DNA of 64,000 nt from DAOPXV01 sp964551445 (GTDB taxonomy: Bacteria > Muiribacteriota > UBA9980): positions 1-64,000 of the forward strand of contig CAZKCG010000006.1 in NCBI GenBank assembly GCA_964551445.1, in the 5' to 3' direction. Positions 1 to 9,186 of the stretch are shown here, in pieces. The notes beneath the pieces were generated by a model, which was not told where the DNA came from, made no database searches, and saw only the letters and a list, made by a program, of their open reading frames with translations. The number at the start of each line of letters is the position of its first letter. The first letter of the stretch is position 1. The position numbers and the translations under genes are program-made.

Positions 1-2974
1 CATATTCCGCCGCCACGTTCAGTGGCCCGATAACGGCGTCGAGAGTGTGGTTAACGCCTTCTACGATCTTTTTGAAATCGCCCTGGTGTTTCGAGGCGTC
101 CGCGCGGGTTGCGAGCTTGCCTTCGACCGCCGCGATTGAAAGCGTCTTGGCGTCCGCGACGAGAGCGGTTACGGCATCGATGCAAGTGTTGAGGTTGTTC
201 TTGATCTCGTTGAAATCGCCGTTATATTTATCCGTGATCTTCGCGGGTACGTCGCCTTTGGAAATTCTGTCGACGTATTCAGCGGCCACGTTCAGCGGTC
301 CGATGACCGCGTCAAGCGTCTGGTTAACGCCTTCTACGATCTTCTGGAAATCGCCCTGGTGTTTCTTGGCGTCTGCCCTTGTAGCGAGTTTACCTTCGAC
401 CGCAGCTATGGACAACATTTTGGCGTCCGCCACGAGCGCGTTGACTGCCGAAATTGATTGATTTAAAGCTGCTTTTATCGTTTCAAATTTCTTTTTGCTG
501 TCAGCCGTATCATTATCGGATGCGGCTACCTCGATATTAATGTTTAAATCGCCTTTGGCAAGTTTATCTAAAGCTTCAGTAACTTTTTTCGTTTCTATTT
601 CCTGAAATTCCGCAACTTTTTGGGCTATTCTTTGAGATTTTTTAATCGCCGTCTGGTCCGTAACAATTTCTATTGCGCCGACGATTATTCCTTCTTTATT
701 TTTTATAGGCACGCCGGTGTATGTTATGTCAAGGTTGTAACTGCCGGGATGAGCGTCCGTTTCGCTGGTGCTATCGCTTCCCATCTGCATTGCTTTAGCG
801 GTCGCGCATTTTGAAGTGCGGCAGTCGCTCGTCTTGAAAAAATCATAACATCTTGCTTTTGATGCACAAAGTTGTTCGCCGGAAGCGTTGCCTAAAGATG
901 ATCCGGCCTTATTCATGAAAAGGACTTCAAAATCCTTGTTCACTATCATTAAAGGCGCGGGAACACTATCGATTAGTTTTACAAGCGAATTGATCGTGTC
1001 ATTAACTCCTTCTACGATCTTTTTAAAATCGCCCTGGTGTTTAGCCGCGTCAGCGCGCGTATACAATTTCCCTTCCACAGCTGCAACCGATAAAGTGTTA
1101 GCGTCTTTAACCAGCGAACTAACCGCGTCGATACACTGATTAAGATTGTTTTTGATCTCGTTGAAATCGCCGTTATATTTATCCGTTATTTTAGCGGGAA
1201 CATCACCTTTGGATATCCTGTCTACATATTCCGCCGCCACGTTCAGTGGCCCGATAACGGCGTCGAGAGTGTGGTTAACTCCTTCAACGATCTTTCTGAA
1301 ATCGCCCTGATGTTTCGAAGCGTCAGCGCGCGTGGCGAGTTTACCTTCGACCGCCGCGACCGATAAGATTCCGGCGTCTTTAACGAGCGCGTTTACGGCG
1401 TCTATACAGGTGTTGAGATTGTTTTTGAGTTCGTTGAAATCACCGTTATATTTATCCGTTATTTTAGCGGGAACGTCGCCTTTTGAAATTCTGTCCACAT
1501 ATTCGGCGGCCACATTGAGCGGTCCTATAACGGCATCGAGAGTGTTGTTAACCCCTTCAACGATCTTTTTGAAATCGCCCTGATGTTTCGAAGCGTCAGC
1601 GCGCGTGGCGAGTTTGCCTTCGACGGCCGCGGCCGATAACATATTTGCATCTTTAACGAGCGCGTTAACGGTGTCTATGCACTGGTTCAAGTTGTTCTTG
1701 ATCTCGTTGAAATCGCCGTGATAAGTATCCGTTATTCTTGGCGGAATATCGCCCTTTGAAATTCTGTCAACATATTCGGCCGTGACGTTGAGCGGACGGA
1801 TGAAAGCGTCCATGATCTCGTTTACGCCTTTAACGATCGGCTGGAATTCAAAATTGGTTTTTTCAACATCGCCTCTGATATCGAGTTTTCCGTTTTTAAC
1901 CGCGGCCGAAAGCCTGCCTGCTTCCTCCACAAGGAATAAATTAACCCCTATTATACCTCCGCCTATGGCATATCCAAGCGAGAGGATTATCGCAGCTGCG
2001 ATCGCTACTATGATATAAATAAGTGATATCGAGTAACCGATATTTTTTTCGGACATGGAGACGAATTCGTTTATTTCCCTGGTTATATCGCTTTCTATCG
2101 ATTCGCATTCAGCCCTTAATCTAGCACCTTCGTCGGCTAATTTAGCGAAATTCTGGTCCATTAAAGCGGTGGCGTCAACATAATTTTTGCTTGAGCAGTC
2201 TTTACATTCTTTAAAAATGCCTGTTATTTCATTTAATATGGGAAGCACGTCAGATTTAAAATATTTTATTGCGGTTTCCTGCCCGCCTACGCCTTTGAGC
2301 ATTTCTTTTATTTTAGGCGCGGTTCCATGCAGTTTCTTATGAGGTTCGTCAAATTTTTCCATGATCTTAGCGAGTTCCGGGTCTTCCGCTTTATATGATC
2401 TGTACCATTTTCCGAATGCGCAAAGGCTGTGGTCCGTTTGTCCGGTGAATTCATGACCGTCCTCGATCGCTCTCTCTAAAAGCCGTACCCAGTTTATATG
2501 ATCGAGTTCTCTGGCGGTTATGAAAGCGTTAAGAGGAACCGGTATCGCGTTTTCGACGGTGACGAATTTTTTTCTGTGAATATGTTTTTCAACGATAGCA
2601 TCGGCCAGCGAAATCATCTCGGCGTTTTTAGTTCCGATGTCTTCTATTCTTTTTTTTATAGCGCCAGTCAGTTTTATCTTGTCAAATTCTTTGTAAGATT
2701 CTGTAAACTGTTTTTTTATATCGACAAATTGTTTTTCGAATTTCGCCGTATCGCCGAATACGCAGGAAATTTCATTGGACTTGTTTCGAAGCCGCATAAG
2801 CTGAAGTGAATAATCCATTATCATTCCTATGGCCGGCGTTTTATCGTTGGCGGTCTCCTTGAACTTGGATAAAGCTTCCTGTGAGGAACTGGATCCTGAA
2901 TATCCTACGAATATGAGCGAAACTAAAGCTGAAACAACGAGGATGATCAGTTTTGACTTGATGGTCAGATTCAT
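1..2974 (-). CDS. Poly-HAMP methyl-accepting chemotaxis protein, C-terminus missing (left window edge)
   Basis: The reading frame is open from an ATG at 2974, preceded by GGAGG, to base 1, so at least 991 residues are present. The methyl-accepting signalling domain would lie outside the window. Seen: an N-terminal membrane helix, then a sensor region carrying a CZB-like zinc motif (DHINW near residue 156; CAFGKWY near 181; PHKKLH further on). A second membrane helix lies at about 315-345. Three tandem double-HAMP repeats of 91 residues follow (LNVAAEYVDRISKG / VEGKLATRADASKHQGDF). Next is a PAS domain (about 655-790, APLMIVNKDFEVLFMN) with clustered cysteines, a divergent HAMP, and more double-HAMP repeats. 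From family knowledge it should signal to CheA through CheW, and a CheW gene lies just upstream. The 5-prime half is a clear paralogue of the receptor at 3770-7897. Function as a chemoreceptor is inferred because the output domain is not visible. Confidence 0.88.
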   Translation of the reverse strand, partial: MNLTIKSKLIILVVSALVSLIFVGYSGSSSSQEALSKFKETANDKTPAIGMIMDYSLQLMRLRNKSNEISCVFGDTAKFEKQFVDIKKQFTESYKEFDKIKLTGAIKKRIEDIGTKNAEMISLADAIVEKHIHRKKFVTVENAIPVPLNAFITARELDHINWVRLLERAIEDGHEFTGQTDHSLCAFGKWYRSYKAEDPELAKIMEKFDEPHKKLHGTAPKIKEMLKGVGGQETAIKYFKSDVLPILNEITGIFKECKDCSSKNYVDATALMDQNFAKLADEGARLRAECESIESDITREINEFVSMSEKNIGYSISLIYIIVAIAAAIILSLGYAIGGGIIGVNLFLVEEAGRLSAAVKNGKLDIRGDVEKTNFEFQPIVKGVNEIMDAFIRPLNVTAEYVDRISKGDIPPRITDTYHGDFNEIKNNLNQCIDTVNALVKDANMLSAAAVEGKLATRADASKHQGDFKKIVEGVNNTLDAVIGPLNVAAEYVDRISKGDVPAKITDKYNGDFNELKNNLNTCIDAVNALVKDAGILSVAAVEGKLATRADASKHQGDFRKIVEGVNHTLDAVIGPLNVAAEYVDRISKGDVPAKITDKYNGDFNEIKNNLNQCIDAVSSLVKDANTLSVAAVEGKLYTRADAAKHQGDFKKIVEGVNDTINSLVKLIDSVPAPLMIVNKDFEVLFMNKAGSSLGNASGEQLCASKARCYDFFKTSDCRTSKCATAKAMQMGSDSTSETDAHPGSYNLDITYTGVPIKNKEGIIVGAIEIVTDQTAIKKSQRIAQKVAEFQEIETKKVTEALDKLAKGDLNINIEVAASDNDTADSKKKFETIKAALNQSISAVNALVADAKMLSIAAVEGKLATRADAKKHQGDFQKIVEGVNQTLDAVIGPLNVAAEYVDRISKGDVPAKITDKYNGDFNEIKNNLNTCIDAVTALVADAKTLSIAAVEGKLATRADASKHQGDFKKIVEGVNHTLDAVIGPLNVAAEY

Positions 2975-3030
2975 AAATGCCTCCATTATGTTTTTTTGAA
3001 TTAAAGCAGGTCTTGAATTATTTTGATCTG

Positions 3031-3504
3031 TCACACTGTCGTTTCGATCAATGAATGTTCTTCGGATGAAAGTATTTTGTCTATTTCTAAAAGTATCAGA
3101 AGTCTTTTATCGAGTTTTCCGATGCCTTTGATATAATCGCGGCCTATATTTGAAATAACGGGGGGCGGCGGCTCTATCTGTTCGTCTGAAAGCCTGAGTA
3201 CCTCCGATACTCCGTCGACGATGATCCCCATTACCCGATCCAGAACCGATACCACGACTATCCTGGATTCGTTGGTTTTTTCAGTGATCAAAAGATTGAA
3301 ACGCTTTCTGAGATCGACTATAGGAATAACATTTCCGCGAAGATTTATAACTCCCTCGATAAAATCAGGCATTTGAGGTACTTTAGTGATCTCCTGCATT
3401 CTGATGATCTCCTGGACCTTCATTATGCTGATGCCGAATTCCTCGGAACCTATCCTGAAACTAACAAGTTGCTGATTTTTTAACCCCTTTTTGTCTTCGA
3501 ACAT
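3031..3504 (-). CDS. cheW: CheW chemotaxis coupling protein (copy 1)
   Basis: This 157-residue protein is a full-length CheW fold: LVSFRIGSEEFGI near residue 13, VINLRGNVIPIVDLRKRF near 52-69, and MGIIVDGVSEV near 92. CheW links chemoreceptors to the kinase CheA at the inner membrane. It sits directly upstream of the partial poly-HAMP receptor, so the two probably form a receptor-specific pair. The start is ATG at 3504 with GGGAG 8 bases upstream. It differs from the copy at 8029-8502 at about five residues only, while the DNA differs at many third positions. A terminator-like hairpin (3531-3564) stands directly before it. Confidence 0.96.
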   Translation of the reverse strand: MFEDKKGLKNQQLVSFRIGSEEFGISIMKVQEIIRMQEITKVPQMPDFIEGVINLRGNVIPIVDLRKRFNLLITEKTNESRIVVVSVLDRVMGIIVDGVSEVLRLSDEQIEPPPPVISNIGRDYIKGIGKLDKRLLILLEIDKILSSEEHSLIETTV

Positions 3505-3530
3505 GAACCATGCTCCCTTTTCGTTATAAT

Positions 3531-3564
3531 AAAAAAACTATGTGAGATAATTTTCACATAGTTT
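3531..3564 (-). terminator. Terminator-like hairpin in the leader of cheW copy 1 (possible attenuator)
   Basis: An 11-bp perfect inverted repeat (AAACTATGTGA / TCACATAGTTT, arms 3535-3545 and 3554-3564) has an 8-base loop. On the minus strand it is followed by a run of seven T. This is the shape of an intrinsic terminator. Only 27 bases, including the ribosome site, separate it from the cheW start, which leaves no room for a separate promoter. Either it attenuates cheW transcription or it ends a short transcript starting in 3566-3717. Confidence 0.6.
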
Positions 3565-3717
3565 CCGGCTTTTTATATTCAAAAGCGATCGTTAATTTTA
3601 AAAATTTCATTATCAAACACCATTTAATTAAATTGATATTTTAAACATATCAAGTTATACTTACAACAATTTATCACATTTTAACTTTTCAATCAAGAAA
3701 AATCTGGAAGAAAAATT

Positions 3718-3750
3718 AAAAACGACGGAGCTTTACGCTCCGTCGTTTTT
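3718..3750. terminator. Bidirectional-type intrinsic terminator after the receptor operon
   Basis: The stem AAAAACGACGGAGC / GCTCCGTCGTTTTT (14 bp, loop TTTAC at 3732-3736) lies just past the stop of the receptor at 3770-7897. It has T-rich flanks on both sides. It should end the sigma-54-driven receptor transcript. Confidence 0.85.
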
Positions 3751-3769
3751 GGATCAGATATTTATGACA

Positions 3770-6700
3770 TTATTTTTTAACTATGTCATGCAGGCCGTGT
3801 GAATCTTGTTTAGGTTGTTTCGCGGCTTTCACCTTGGTCGAAGCCACGGTCATGCTTCTTCCGGCGCCTGATTTTTTAGCGCTTATCTGGAAGGTTTCGA
3901 TGAGGTTTCTAAGCGATTCGGCCGAAGCTGAAAGTTCTTCAGCGGAAGCGGCGAGTTCTTCCGATGAACTTGCGTTCTCTTCGGTTATCGCGGCCACGTT
4001 CTCGACCGCTCTTGAAACTTCGCTCGCCGTAGCGCCCTGTTCTTCCGTTGCGGCCGATATCTGTTCGATGGCTCCGGCGGTCTTTTCAACGCTCGAGAGT
4101 ATCTTTTTAAGAGCTACGCCGGCCTGTTCGGAAAGTTTCGAGCCGTCCGTTACTTTCTGCGTCGATTCCTTGATAAGGCTCGTTATTTCTTTCGCGGCCG
4201 ATGACGATCTTTCAGCGAGTTTTCTAACTTCGTCCGCGACCACCGCGAAACCCATACCGTGTTCGCCCGCGCGGGCGGCTTCTATCGCGGCGTTCAACGC
4301 GAGAAGGTTTGTCTGGTCGGCTATTTCGCTTATCACTCCGATGATCTCGGCGATCTGTTCGGAGGAGTGGCTGATCTGTTTCATGGCTTCGATGGAGTTA
4401 TTAACGGCCGCGCCGCCTTCGCCCGCTTCTTTTCTGGTTTCCTCTGCGAGCTGGTTGGTGTTTCCGGCCGATCCTGCTATATCGTTCGTGGATTTAGTGA
4501 GTTCGCCTATTGACGCTGAAATTTCTTCGACCGTCGAAGCCTGGCTCTGCGCGCCCTGCGACACGTTCTGAGCGTTAGACGACATTTCGCCCGATACGGC
4601 GGAAACCTGTTCGGTCGCTTCGAACACCTGCGAGAAAGCGATATCGAGATTTTCGATGACCTTGTTGATATTGCTCTTCATTATATTGTAAGCGCCCTGG
4701 TAGTTGCCCGTCATTCTGACCGTGAGGTTCTTGTCCGCGGCCTGTTCGAGCACAGTTCCGCCGTCGTCGACGATGAGAAGATTGAGCGCGTCGATACAGG
4801 TGTTGAGATTGTTTTTGAGCTCGTTGAAATCGCCGTTATATTTGTCAGTGATCCTTGGCGGAATATCGCCCTTGGATATTTTGTCCACGTAATTCGCGGC
4901 CACGTTCAATGGTCCGATAACCGAGTCGAGGGTCTGGTTAACGCCTTCTACGATCTTTCTGAAGTCGCCCTGGTGTTTCGAGGCGTCCGCGCGCGTAGCG
5001 AGTTTTCCTTCAACTGCTGCGACGGATAACATGGCTGCGTCTTTAACGAGTGAGTTTACGGCGTCGATGCACTGATTAAGATTGTTCTTGATGGTATTGA
5101 AATCGCCGTTGTATTTATCCGTTATTTTAGCTGGAATGTTGCCTTTGGATATCTGGTCAACGTAGTTTGCGGCCACGTTCAATGGTCCGATAACCGCGTC
5201 GAGCGTATTATTAACGCCTTCAACGATCTTATTGAAATCTCCCTGGTGTTTTTTAGCATCTGCGCGCGTAGCGAGTTTTCCTTCAACTGCTGCGATGGAG
5301 AGCATTTTAGCGTCGTTTACAAGCGCGTTTACGGCGTCGATGCACTGGTTGAGATTGTTTTTGATGGTGTTGAAATCGCCGTTGTAGTTATCGGTGATCT
5401 TAGCCGGGATATCGCCCTTTGATATCCTGTCGACATAGTTAGCCGCCACGTTCAACGGTCCGATGACCGCGTCGAGCGTATTATTAACTCCGACGACTAT
5501 CTTCTGGAAATCGCCATGATGTTTAGCCGCGTCCGCTCTTGTAGCGAGTTTGCCTTCTACGGCGGCTACCGAGAGCATTCCCGCGTCTTTAACGAGCGAG
5601 TTGACCGCGTCAATACACTGGTTGAGGTTGTTCTTGATATTGTTGAAATCGCCGTTATAGCTATCTGTTATCTTAGAGGGAATGTCGCCTTTCGATATTC
5701 TATCGACATATTCGGCGGACACGTTCAACGGCCCGATAACCGCGTCGAGAGTATTGTTGACGCCTTCGACGATCTTCTGGAAATCACCCTGGTGTTTGGA
5801 TGCGTCCGCGCGCGTAGCGAGTTTGCCTTCGACAGCCGCGACCGATAACAATCCCGCGTCTTTAACGAGCGCGTTGACGGCGTCGATGCACTGGTTGAGA
5901 TTGTTCTTGATGGTATTGAAATCGCCGTTGTATTTATCCGTTATTTTAGCTGGAATATTACCCTTGGATATTTTGTCAACGTAGTCAGCGGCCACGTTCA
6001 ACGGTCCGATAACGGCGTCGAGCGTCTGGTTAACGCCTTCTACGATCTTCTGGAAATCACCCTGGTGTTTCTTGGCGTCTGCCCTTGTAGCGAGTTTACC
6101 TTCGACAGCCGCTATGGATAACATTTTGGCGTCCGCTACGAGCGCGTTGACGGCGTCGATGCACTGGTTGAGGTTGTTCTTGATCTCATTGAAATCGCCG
6201 TTGTATTTATCCGTGATCTTCGCGGGCACGTCGCCTTTTGAGATCCTGTCAACGTATTCAGCGGCCACGTTGAGCGGTCCAATAACGGCGTCAAGCGTCT
6301 GGTTAACTCCGACGACAATCTTCTGGAAATCGCCCTGGTGTTTGGATGCGTCCGCGCGAGTAGCGAGTTTACCTTCGACAGCTGCGACCGATAACAATCC
6401 CGCGTCTTTAACGAGCGCGTTAACGGCGTCGATGCACTGATTAAGATTGTTCTTGATCTCGTTGAAATCACCATTATATTTATCCGTTATCTTGGCTGGA
6501 ATGTCGCCTTTGGAAATTCTGTCCACGTATTCAGCGGCCACGTTAAGAGGTCCGATAACCGCGTCGAGAGTGTGGTTAACGCCTTCGACTATTTTTCTGA
6601 AATCTCCCTGGTGCTTCGTAGCGTCTGCGCGAGTAGCGAGTTTTCCTTCTACGGCTGCGACCGATAACATAGCCGCGTCTTTAACAAGCGCGTTAACCGC

Positions 6701-7897
6701 GTCGATACAGGTGTTGAGATTGTTTTTGAGTTCGTTGAAATCGCCGTTGTATTTATCCGTGATCTTCGCGGGTACGTCGCCTTTGGAAATTCTGTCGACG
6801 TATTCAGCGGCCACGTTGAGCGGTCCAATAACTGCGTCGAGAGTGTTGTTAACGCCAACGACGATCTTCTGGAAATCTCCCTGATGTTTCGAAGCATCGG
6901 CGCGCGTGGCGAGCTTGCCTTCGACAGCGGCTACGGCGAGCATGTTAGCGTCTCTGACGAGAGCGTTTACCGTATCGACGCACTGGTTCAAGTTGTTCTT
7001 GATCTCGTTGAAATCGCCGTGGTATGTGTCCGTTATTCTCGGCGGGATATCGCCTTTGGAAATTCTATCCACGTATTCCGCCGTTACGTTGAGCGGGCGG
7101 ATAAAAGCGTCCATGATAGCGTTGACGCCCTTAACGACGGGCTGGAATTCAAAGTTGGTTTTTTCAACGTCGCCTCTGATATCGAGTTTTCCGTTCTGGA
7201 CCGCTTCGGTGAGCTTTTTAGCTTCCGCCAGAAGGAAATTAATGACGGCGTATATGCTGTTGGCGAAAAGGAAACCGAGAACTATCGCAAGAATTACGGC
7301 GCCGATTATAATGTATATCATGTAATTTACCGCGTGATTCGCTTCGACCGTATTGCTGTCGGCTTTTTCTTTGGCGAGTTTTATTTTTTGAGCTTGTAAA
7401 ACATCGAGCTGGTCCTGGGTTGCTCTGGATGTTTTGGCGGCGTCGCCTTTTAATAAGTTTATAGCTTCAGAATCTTTGTTTTCTAAAGCAAGCGAAACTA
7501 TTTTTGAAACATCTTCAGTATATGCTTTGTAAAAAGTGAGCAGTTTATTGTATTCATCTCTGCCGGCTTGAGTAAGTATTGTTTTTTCAAATTCCTTATG
7601 GTTTTTTTCGAATTCGTCCTCGATCATTTTAATACGGTCGGCGAAATATTTGGTTCCGCTGTCGCCGTCAGCTTTATCGGCGCTTATAATATCGCGCGAA
7701 TTGACGCGGATGCGCTGGAAAAGTTCCATCATATTGCCGGTATTTGCTAAAGGCATCGTCATTTTCTCATAAAGCATGGTATCCTGATCGTCGAGATATT
7801 TTAAATAACTAATGCCCACATAACCGACTATGCCGGCTATAAAGGCGAGAAGAATAAATCCTCCCATGATCTTCGCCCTGATACTTAGATTACCCAT
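3770..7897 (-). CDS. Poly-HAMP methyl-accepting chemotaxis protein, complete
   Basis: A 1375-residue chemoreceptor. Residues 1-30 hold a membrane helix, about 30-185 a four-helix-bundle-like periplasmic sensor, and 190-212 a second helix. Then come a HAMP and eight near-identical 91-residue double-HAMP units plus a diverged ninth (about 265-1090). The cytoplasmic signalling domain follows (about 1100-1340). Its hairpin tip is the conserved EIADQTNLLALNAAIEAARAGE near 1200, which binds CheA and CheW. No C-terminal CheR/CheB pentapeptide is seen. Repeated HAMP pairs of about 90 residues are known from fungal group III histidine kinases and some bacterial receptors; they alternate signalling conformations. 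The start is ATG at 7897 with AGGAG upstream. Two CheW-type genes precede it in the same orientation, and a terminator at 3718-3750 follows. Confidence 0.96.
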   Translation of the reverse strand: MGNLSIRAKIMGGFILLAFIAGIVGYVGISYLKYLDDQDTMLYEKMTMPLANTGNMMELFQRIRVNSRDIISADKADGDSGTKYFADRIKMIEDEFEKNHKEFEKTILTQAGRDEYNKLLTFYKAYTEDVSKIVSLALENKDSEAINLLKGDAAKTSRATQDQLDVLQAQKIKLAKEKADSNTVEANHAVNYMIYIIIGAVILAIVLGFLFANSIYAVINFLLAEAKKLTEAVQNGKLDIRGDVEKTNFEFQPVVKGVNAIMDAFIRPLNVTAEYVDRISKGDIPPRITDTYHGDFNEIKNNLNQCVDTVNALVRDANMLAVAAVEGKLATRADASKHQGDFQKIVVGVNNTLDAVIGPLNVAAEYVDRISKGDVPAKITDKYNGDFNELKNNLNTCIDAVNALVKDAAMLSVAAVEGKLATRADATKHQGDFRKIVEGVNHTLDAVIGPLNVAAEYVDRISKGDIPAKITDKYNGDFNEIKNNLNQCIDAVNALVKDAGLLSVAAVEGKLATRADASKHQGDFQKIVVGVNQTLDAVIGPLNVAAEYVDRISKGDVPAKITDKYNGDFNEIKNNLNQCIDAVNALVADAKMLSIAAVEGKLATRADAKKHQGDFQKIVEGVNQTLDAVIGPLNVAADYVDKISKGNIPAKITDKYNGDFNTIKNNLNQCIDAVNALVKDAGLLSVAAVEGKLATRADASKHQGDFQKIVEGVNNTLDAVIGPLNVSAEYVDRISKGDIPSKITDSYNGDFNNIKNNLNQCIDAVNSLVKDAGMLSVAAVEGKLATRADAAKHHGDFQKIVVGVNNTLDAVIGPLNVAANYVDRISKGDIPAKITDNYNGDFNTIKNNLNQCIDAVNALVNDAKMLSIAAVEGKLATRADAKKHQGDFNKIVEGVNNTLDAVIGPLNVAANYVDQISKGNIPAKITDKYNGDFNTIKNNLNQCIDAVNSLVKDAAMLSVAAVEGKLATRADASKHQGDFRKIVEGVNQTLDSVIGPLNVAANYVDKISKGDIPPRITDKYNGDFNELKNNLNTCIDALNLLIVDDGGTVLEQAADKNLTVRMTGNYQGAYNIMKSNINKVIENLDIAFSQVFEATEQVSAVSGEMSSNAQNVSQGAQSQASTVEEISASIGELTKSTNDIAGSAGNTNQLAEETRKEAGEGGAAVNNSIEAMKQISHSSEQIAEIIGVISEIADQTNLLALNAAIEAARAGEHGMGFAVVADEVRKLAERSSSAAKEITSLIKESTQKVTDGSKLSEQAGVALKKILSSVEKTAGAIEQISAATEEQGATASEVSRAVENVAAITEENASSSEELAASAEELSASAESLRNLIETFQISAKKSGAGRSMTVASTKVKAAKQPKQDSHGLHDIVKK
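4920..7103 (-). repeat. Eight tandem 273-bp coding repeats (double-HAMP units)
   Basis: The units repeat every 273 bp (91 codons). For example, the block CACGTTCAATGGTCCGATAA begins at 4901 and recurs at 5174. The units are highly similar at DNA level, and equally similar units lie in the receptor at 1-2974. They are coding repeats, not a CRISPR array. The high similarity suggests expansion or gene conversion by recombination. Confidence 0.9.
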
Positions 7898-8028
7898 AGA
7901 TCACACTCCTAAGTTTTTTATATTTTTAAACATTTGTTTTTTGGGTCATTGGTTTCCGCTTATTAGTTGCCGGGGGTTTTGCTGCCGTCGTTACATGATG
8001 ATTTGCGGCTAAAGTCAATGATTTATTG

Positions 8029-8502
8029 TTATTCCACCGTCTCTATCAACGAATGTTCTTCCGATGAAAGTATCTTATCGATCTCGAGCAGTATCAGAAG
8101 CCTCTTGTCGAGTTTTCCGATGCCTTTGATGTATTCGCGGCCGATATTTGAAATAACCGGCGGCGGCGGCTCGATCTGATCGTCGCTGAGCCTTAAAACT
8201 TCCGATACGCCGTCAACGATGATACCCATTACCCGGTCTAAAACGGACACCACGACGATCCTTGATTCGTTCGTTTTTTCAGTGATCAAAAGATTGAAGC
8301 GTTTTCTAAGATCGACTATCGGGATGACGTTTCCGCGAAGGTTGATAACGCCTTCGATAAAATCAGGCATTTGCGGCACTTTCGTGATCTCCTGCATTCT
8401 GATGATCTCCTGGACCTTCATGATGCTGATGCCGAATTCTTCCAAACCGATCCTGAAACTCACAAGTTGCTGGTTTTTTAACCCCTTTTTGTCCTCAAAC
8501 AT
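8029..8502 (-). CDS. cheW: CheW chemotaxis coupling protein (copy 2)
   Basis: This 157-residue CheW differs from the copy at 3031-3504 at about five positions (Ser/Leu near 20, Glu/Asp, Asp/Glu and the last two residues). It has the same conserved beta-strand motifs (VINLRGNVIPIVDLR). It lies between the divergent CheW gene and the complete poly-HAMP receptor, all on the minus strand, so the three should be co-transcribed from the sigma-54 promoter at 9064-9079. The start is ATG at 8502, preceded by AAGGAG. The gene order cheW then receptor is the same as in the left copy, which supports duplication of the pair. Confidence 0.96.
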   Translation of the reverse strand: MFEDKKGLKNQQLVSFRIGLEEFGISIMKVQEIIRMQEITKVPQMPDFIEGVINLRGNVIPIVDLRKRFNLLITEKTNESRIVVVSVLDRVMGIIVDGVSEVLRLSDDQIEPPPPVISNIGREYIKGIGKLDKRLLILLEIDKILSSEEHSLIETVE

Positions 8503-8526
8503 GATTCACACTCCTTTTTATAAAAA

Positions 8527-9009
8527 TTAATTAAAAAATATTTTTTCCATGTTAAGAATGTTTTTAACCGCGCCGTTCACCCGGCACGCCATTTTAATAA
8601 AACCTGCGCCGGACCTTCTGGCGTCGGTCTCTGTTTTTTCGGAATTCTCGATATCGATATCCTCGATATCCAATACGGAATCTACGATAAGCGCATTTTG
8701 CGTTTCGTTGATGTTGATTATTATGGATGTTTTGTCTTTGGATTCATTTTCGGAAAGATTGAAGATCTTTCTCAGGCTGACGGCCGGGATGAACTTATTT
8801 TTGTGTTCAATAAAAAATTTCGTTCCAGCGGTTTCCCCGGGAACAAAGATCGTCTTTACCTTTTCAATGATCTCGGTGATATAGCTTATTTCTATGGCGA
8901 ATTCTTCGCCGCGTAAATTTAAAACAAGATATTTATTGCGTTGTGAATTCTCGAATTCATCGCTGAATTCGTGTTCTAGTATGGATAGGTTTTTATCAAT
9001 TATTTTCAC
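8527..9009 (-). CDS. Divergent CheW-domain protein
   Basis: A 160-residue protein whose middle matches the CheW fold: YLVLNLRGEEFAIEI near residue 28, KFIPAVSLRKIFNL near 72, and NALIVDSVLDI near 105. It differs strongly from the two other CheW proteins and has an acidic 25-residue N-terminal extension. The start is GTG at 9009 with AAGGAG about 11 bases upstream. It is the first gene after the sigma-54 promoter and so heads the cluster. It may be an alternative coupling protein that tunes array composition, or a CheV-like adaptor without a receiver domain. The CheW family assignment is firm; the specific role is inference. Confidence 0.85.
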   Translation of the reverse strand: MKIIDKNLSILEHEFSDEFENSQRNKYLVLNLRGEEFAIEISYITEIIEKVKTIFVPGETAGTKFFIEHKNKFIPAVSLRKIFNLSENESKDKTSIIININETQNALIVDSVLDIEDIDIENSEKTETDARRSGAGFIKMACRVNGAVKNILNMEKIFFN

Positions 9010-9063
9010 TTACGCAATTTCTCCTTAAAAAAGAATTGCCCGTTCGAATTATCAAATTACTAA

Positions 9064-9079
9064 TACAAGTTGCGTGCCA
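9064..9079 (-). promoter_or_regulatory. Sigma-54 (RpoN) promoter for the chemotaxis cluster
   Basis: On the minus strand the sequence reads TGGCACGCAACTTGTA, matching the -24/-12 consensus TGGCAC-N5-TTGCW with correct GG and TTG spacing. Transcription would start about 12 bases downstream, leaving a leader of roughly 40 bases before the GTG at 9009. A sigma-54 activator gene ends at 9272, immediately upstream. Confidence 0.85.
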
Positions 9080-9186
9080 GATTTGAATATTGTTCCGTGC
9101 TTCAAGCCCGGACGCTGTTTTAGAAAATTAAGTTTACATAATTTGATCGGCGCGTTCGTAACGATATGAAACTAAAAGAAACATGA

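Noticed and set aside
4920..7103. Regular repeats that could suggest CRISPR
   Set aside because: The unit is 273 bp, continuous, coding and without spacers.
3783..7325. Long open frames on the plus strand opposite the poly-HAMP receptor (up to about 260 codons)
   Set aside because: They repeat with the 273-bp period of the real gene, lack ribosome sites and encode Ser/Ala-rich sequence typical of antisense frames in GC-biased codons.
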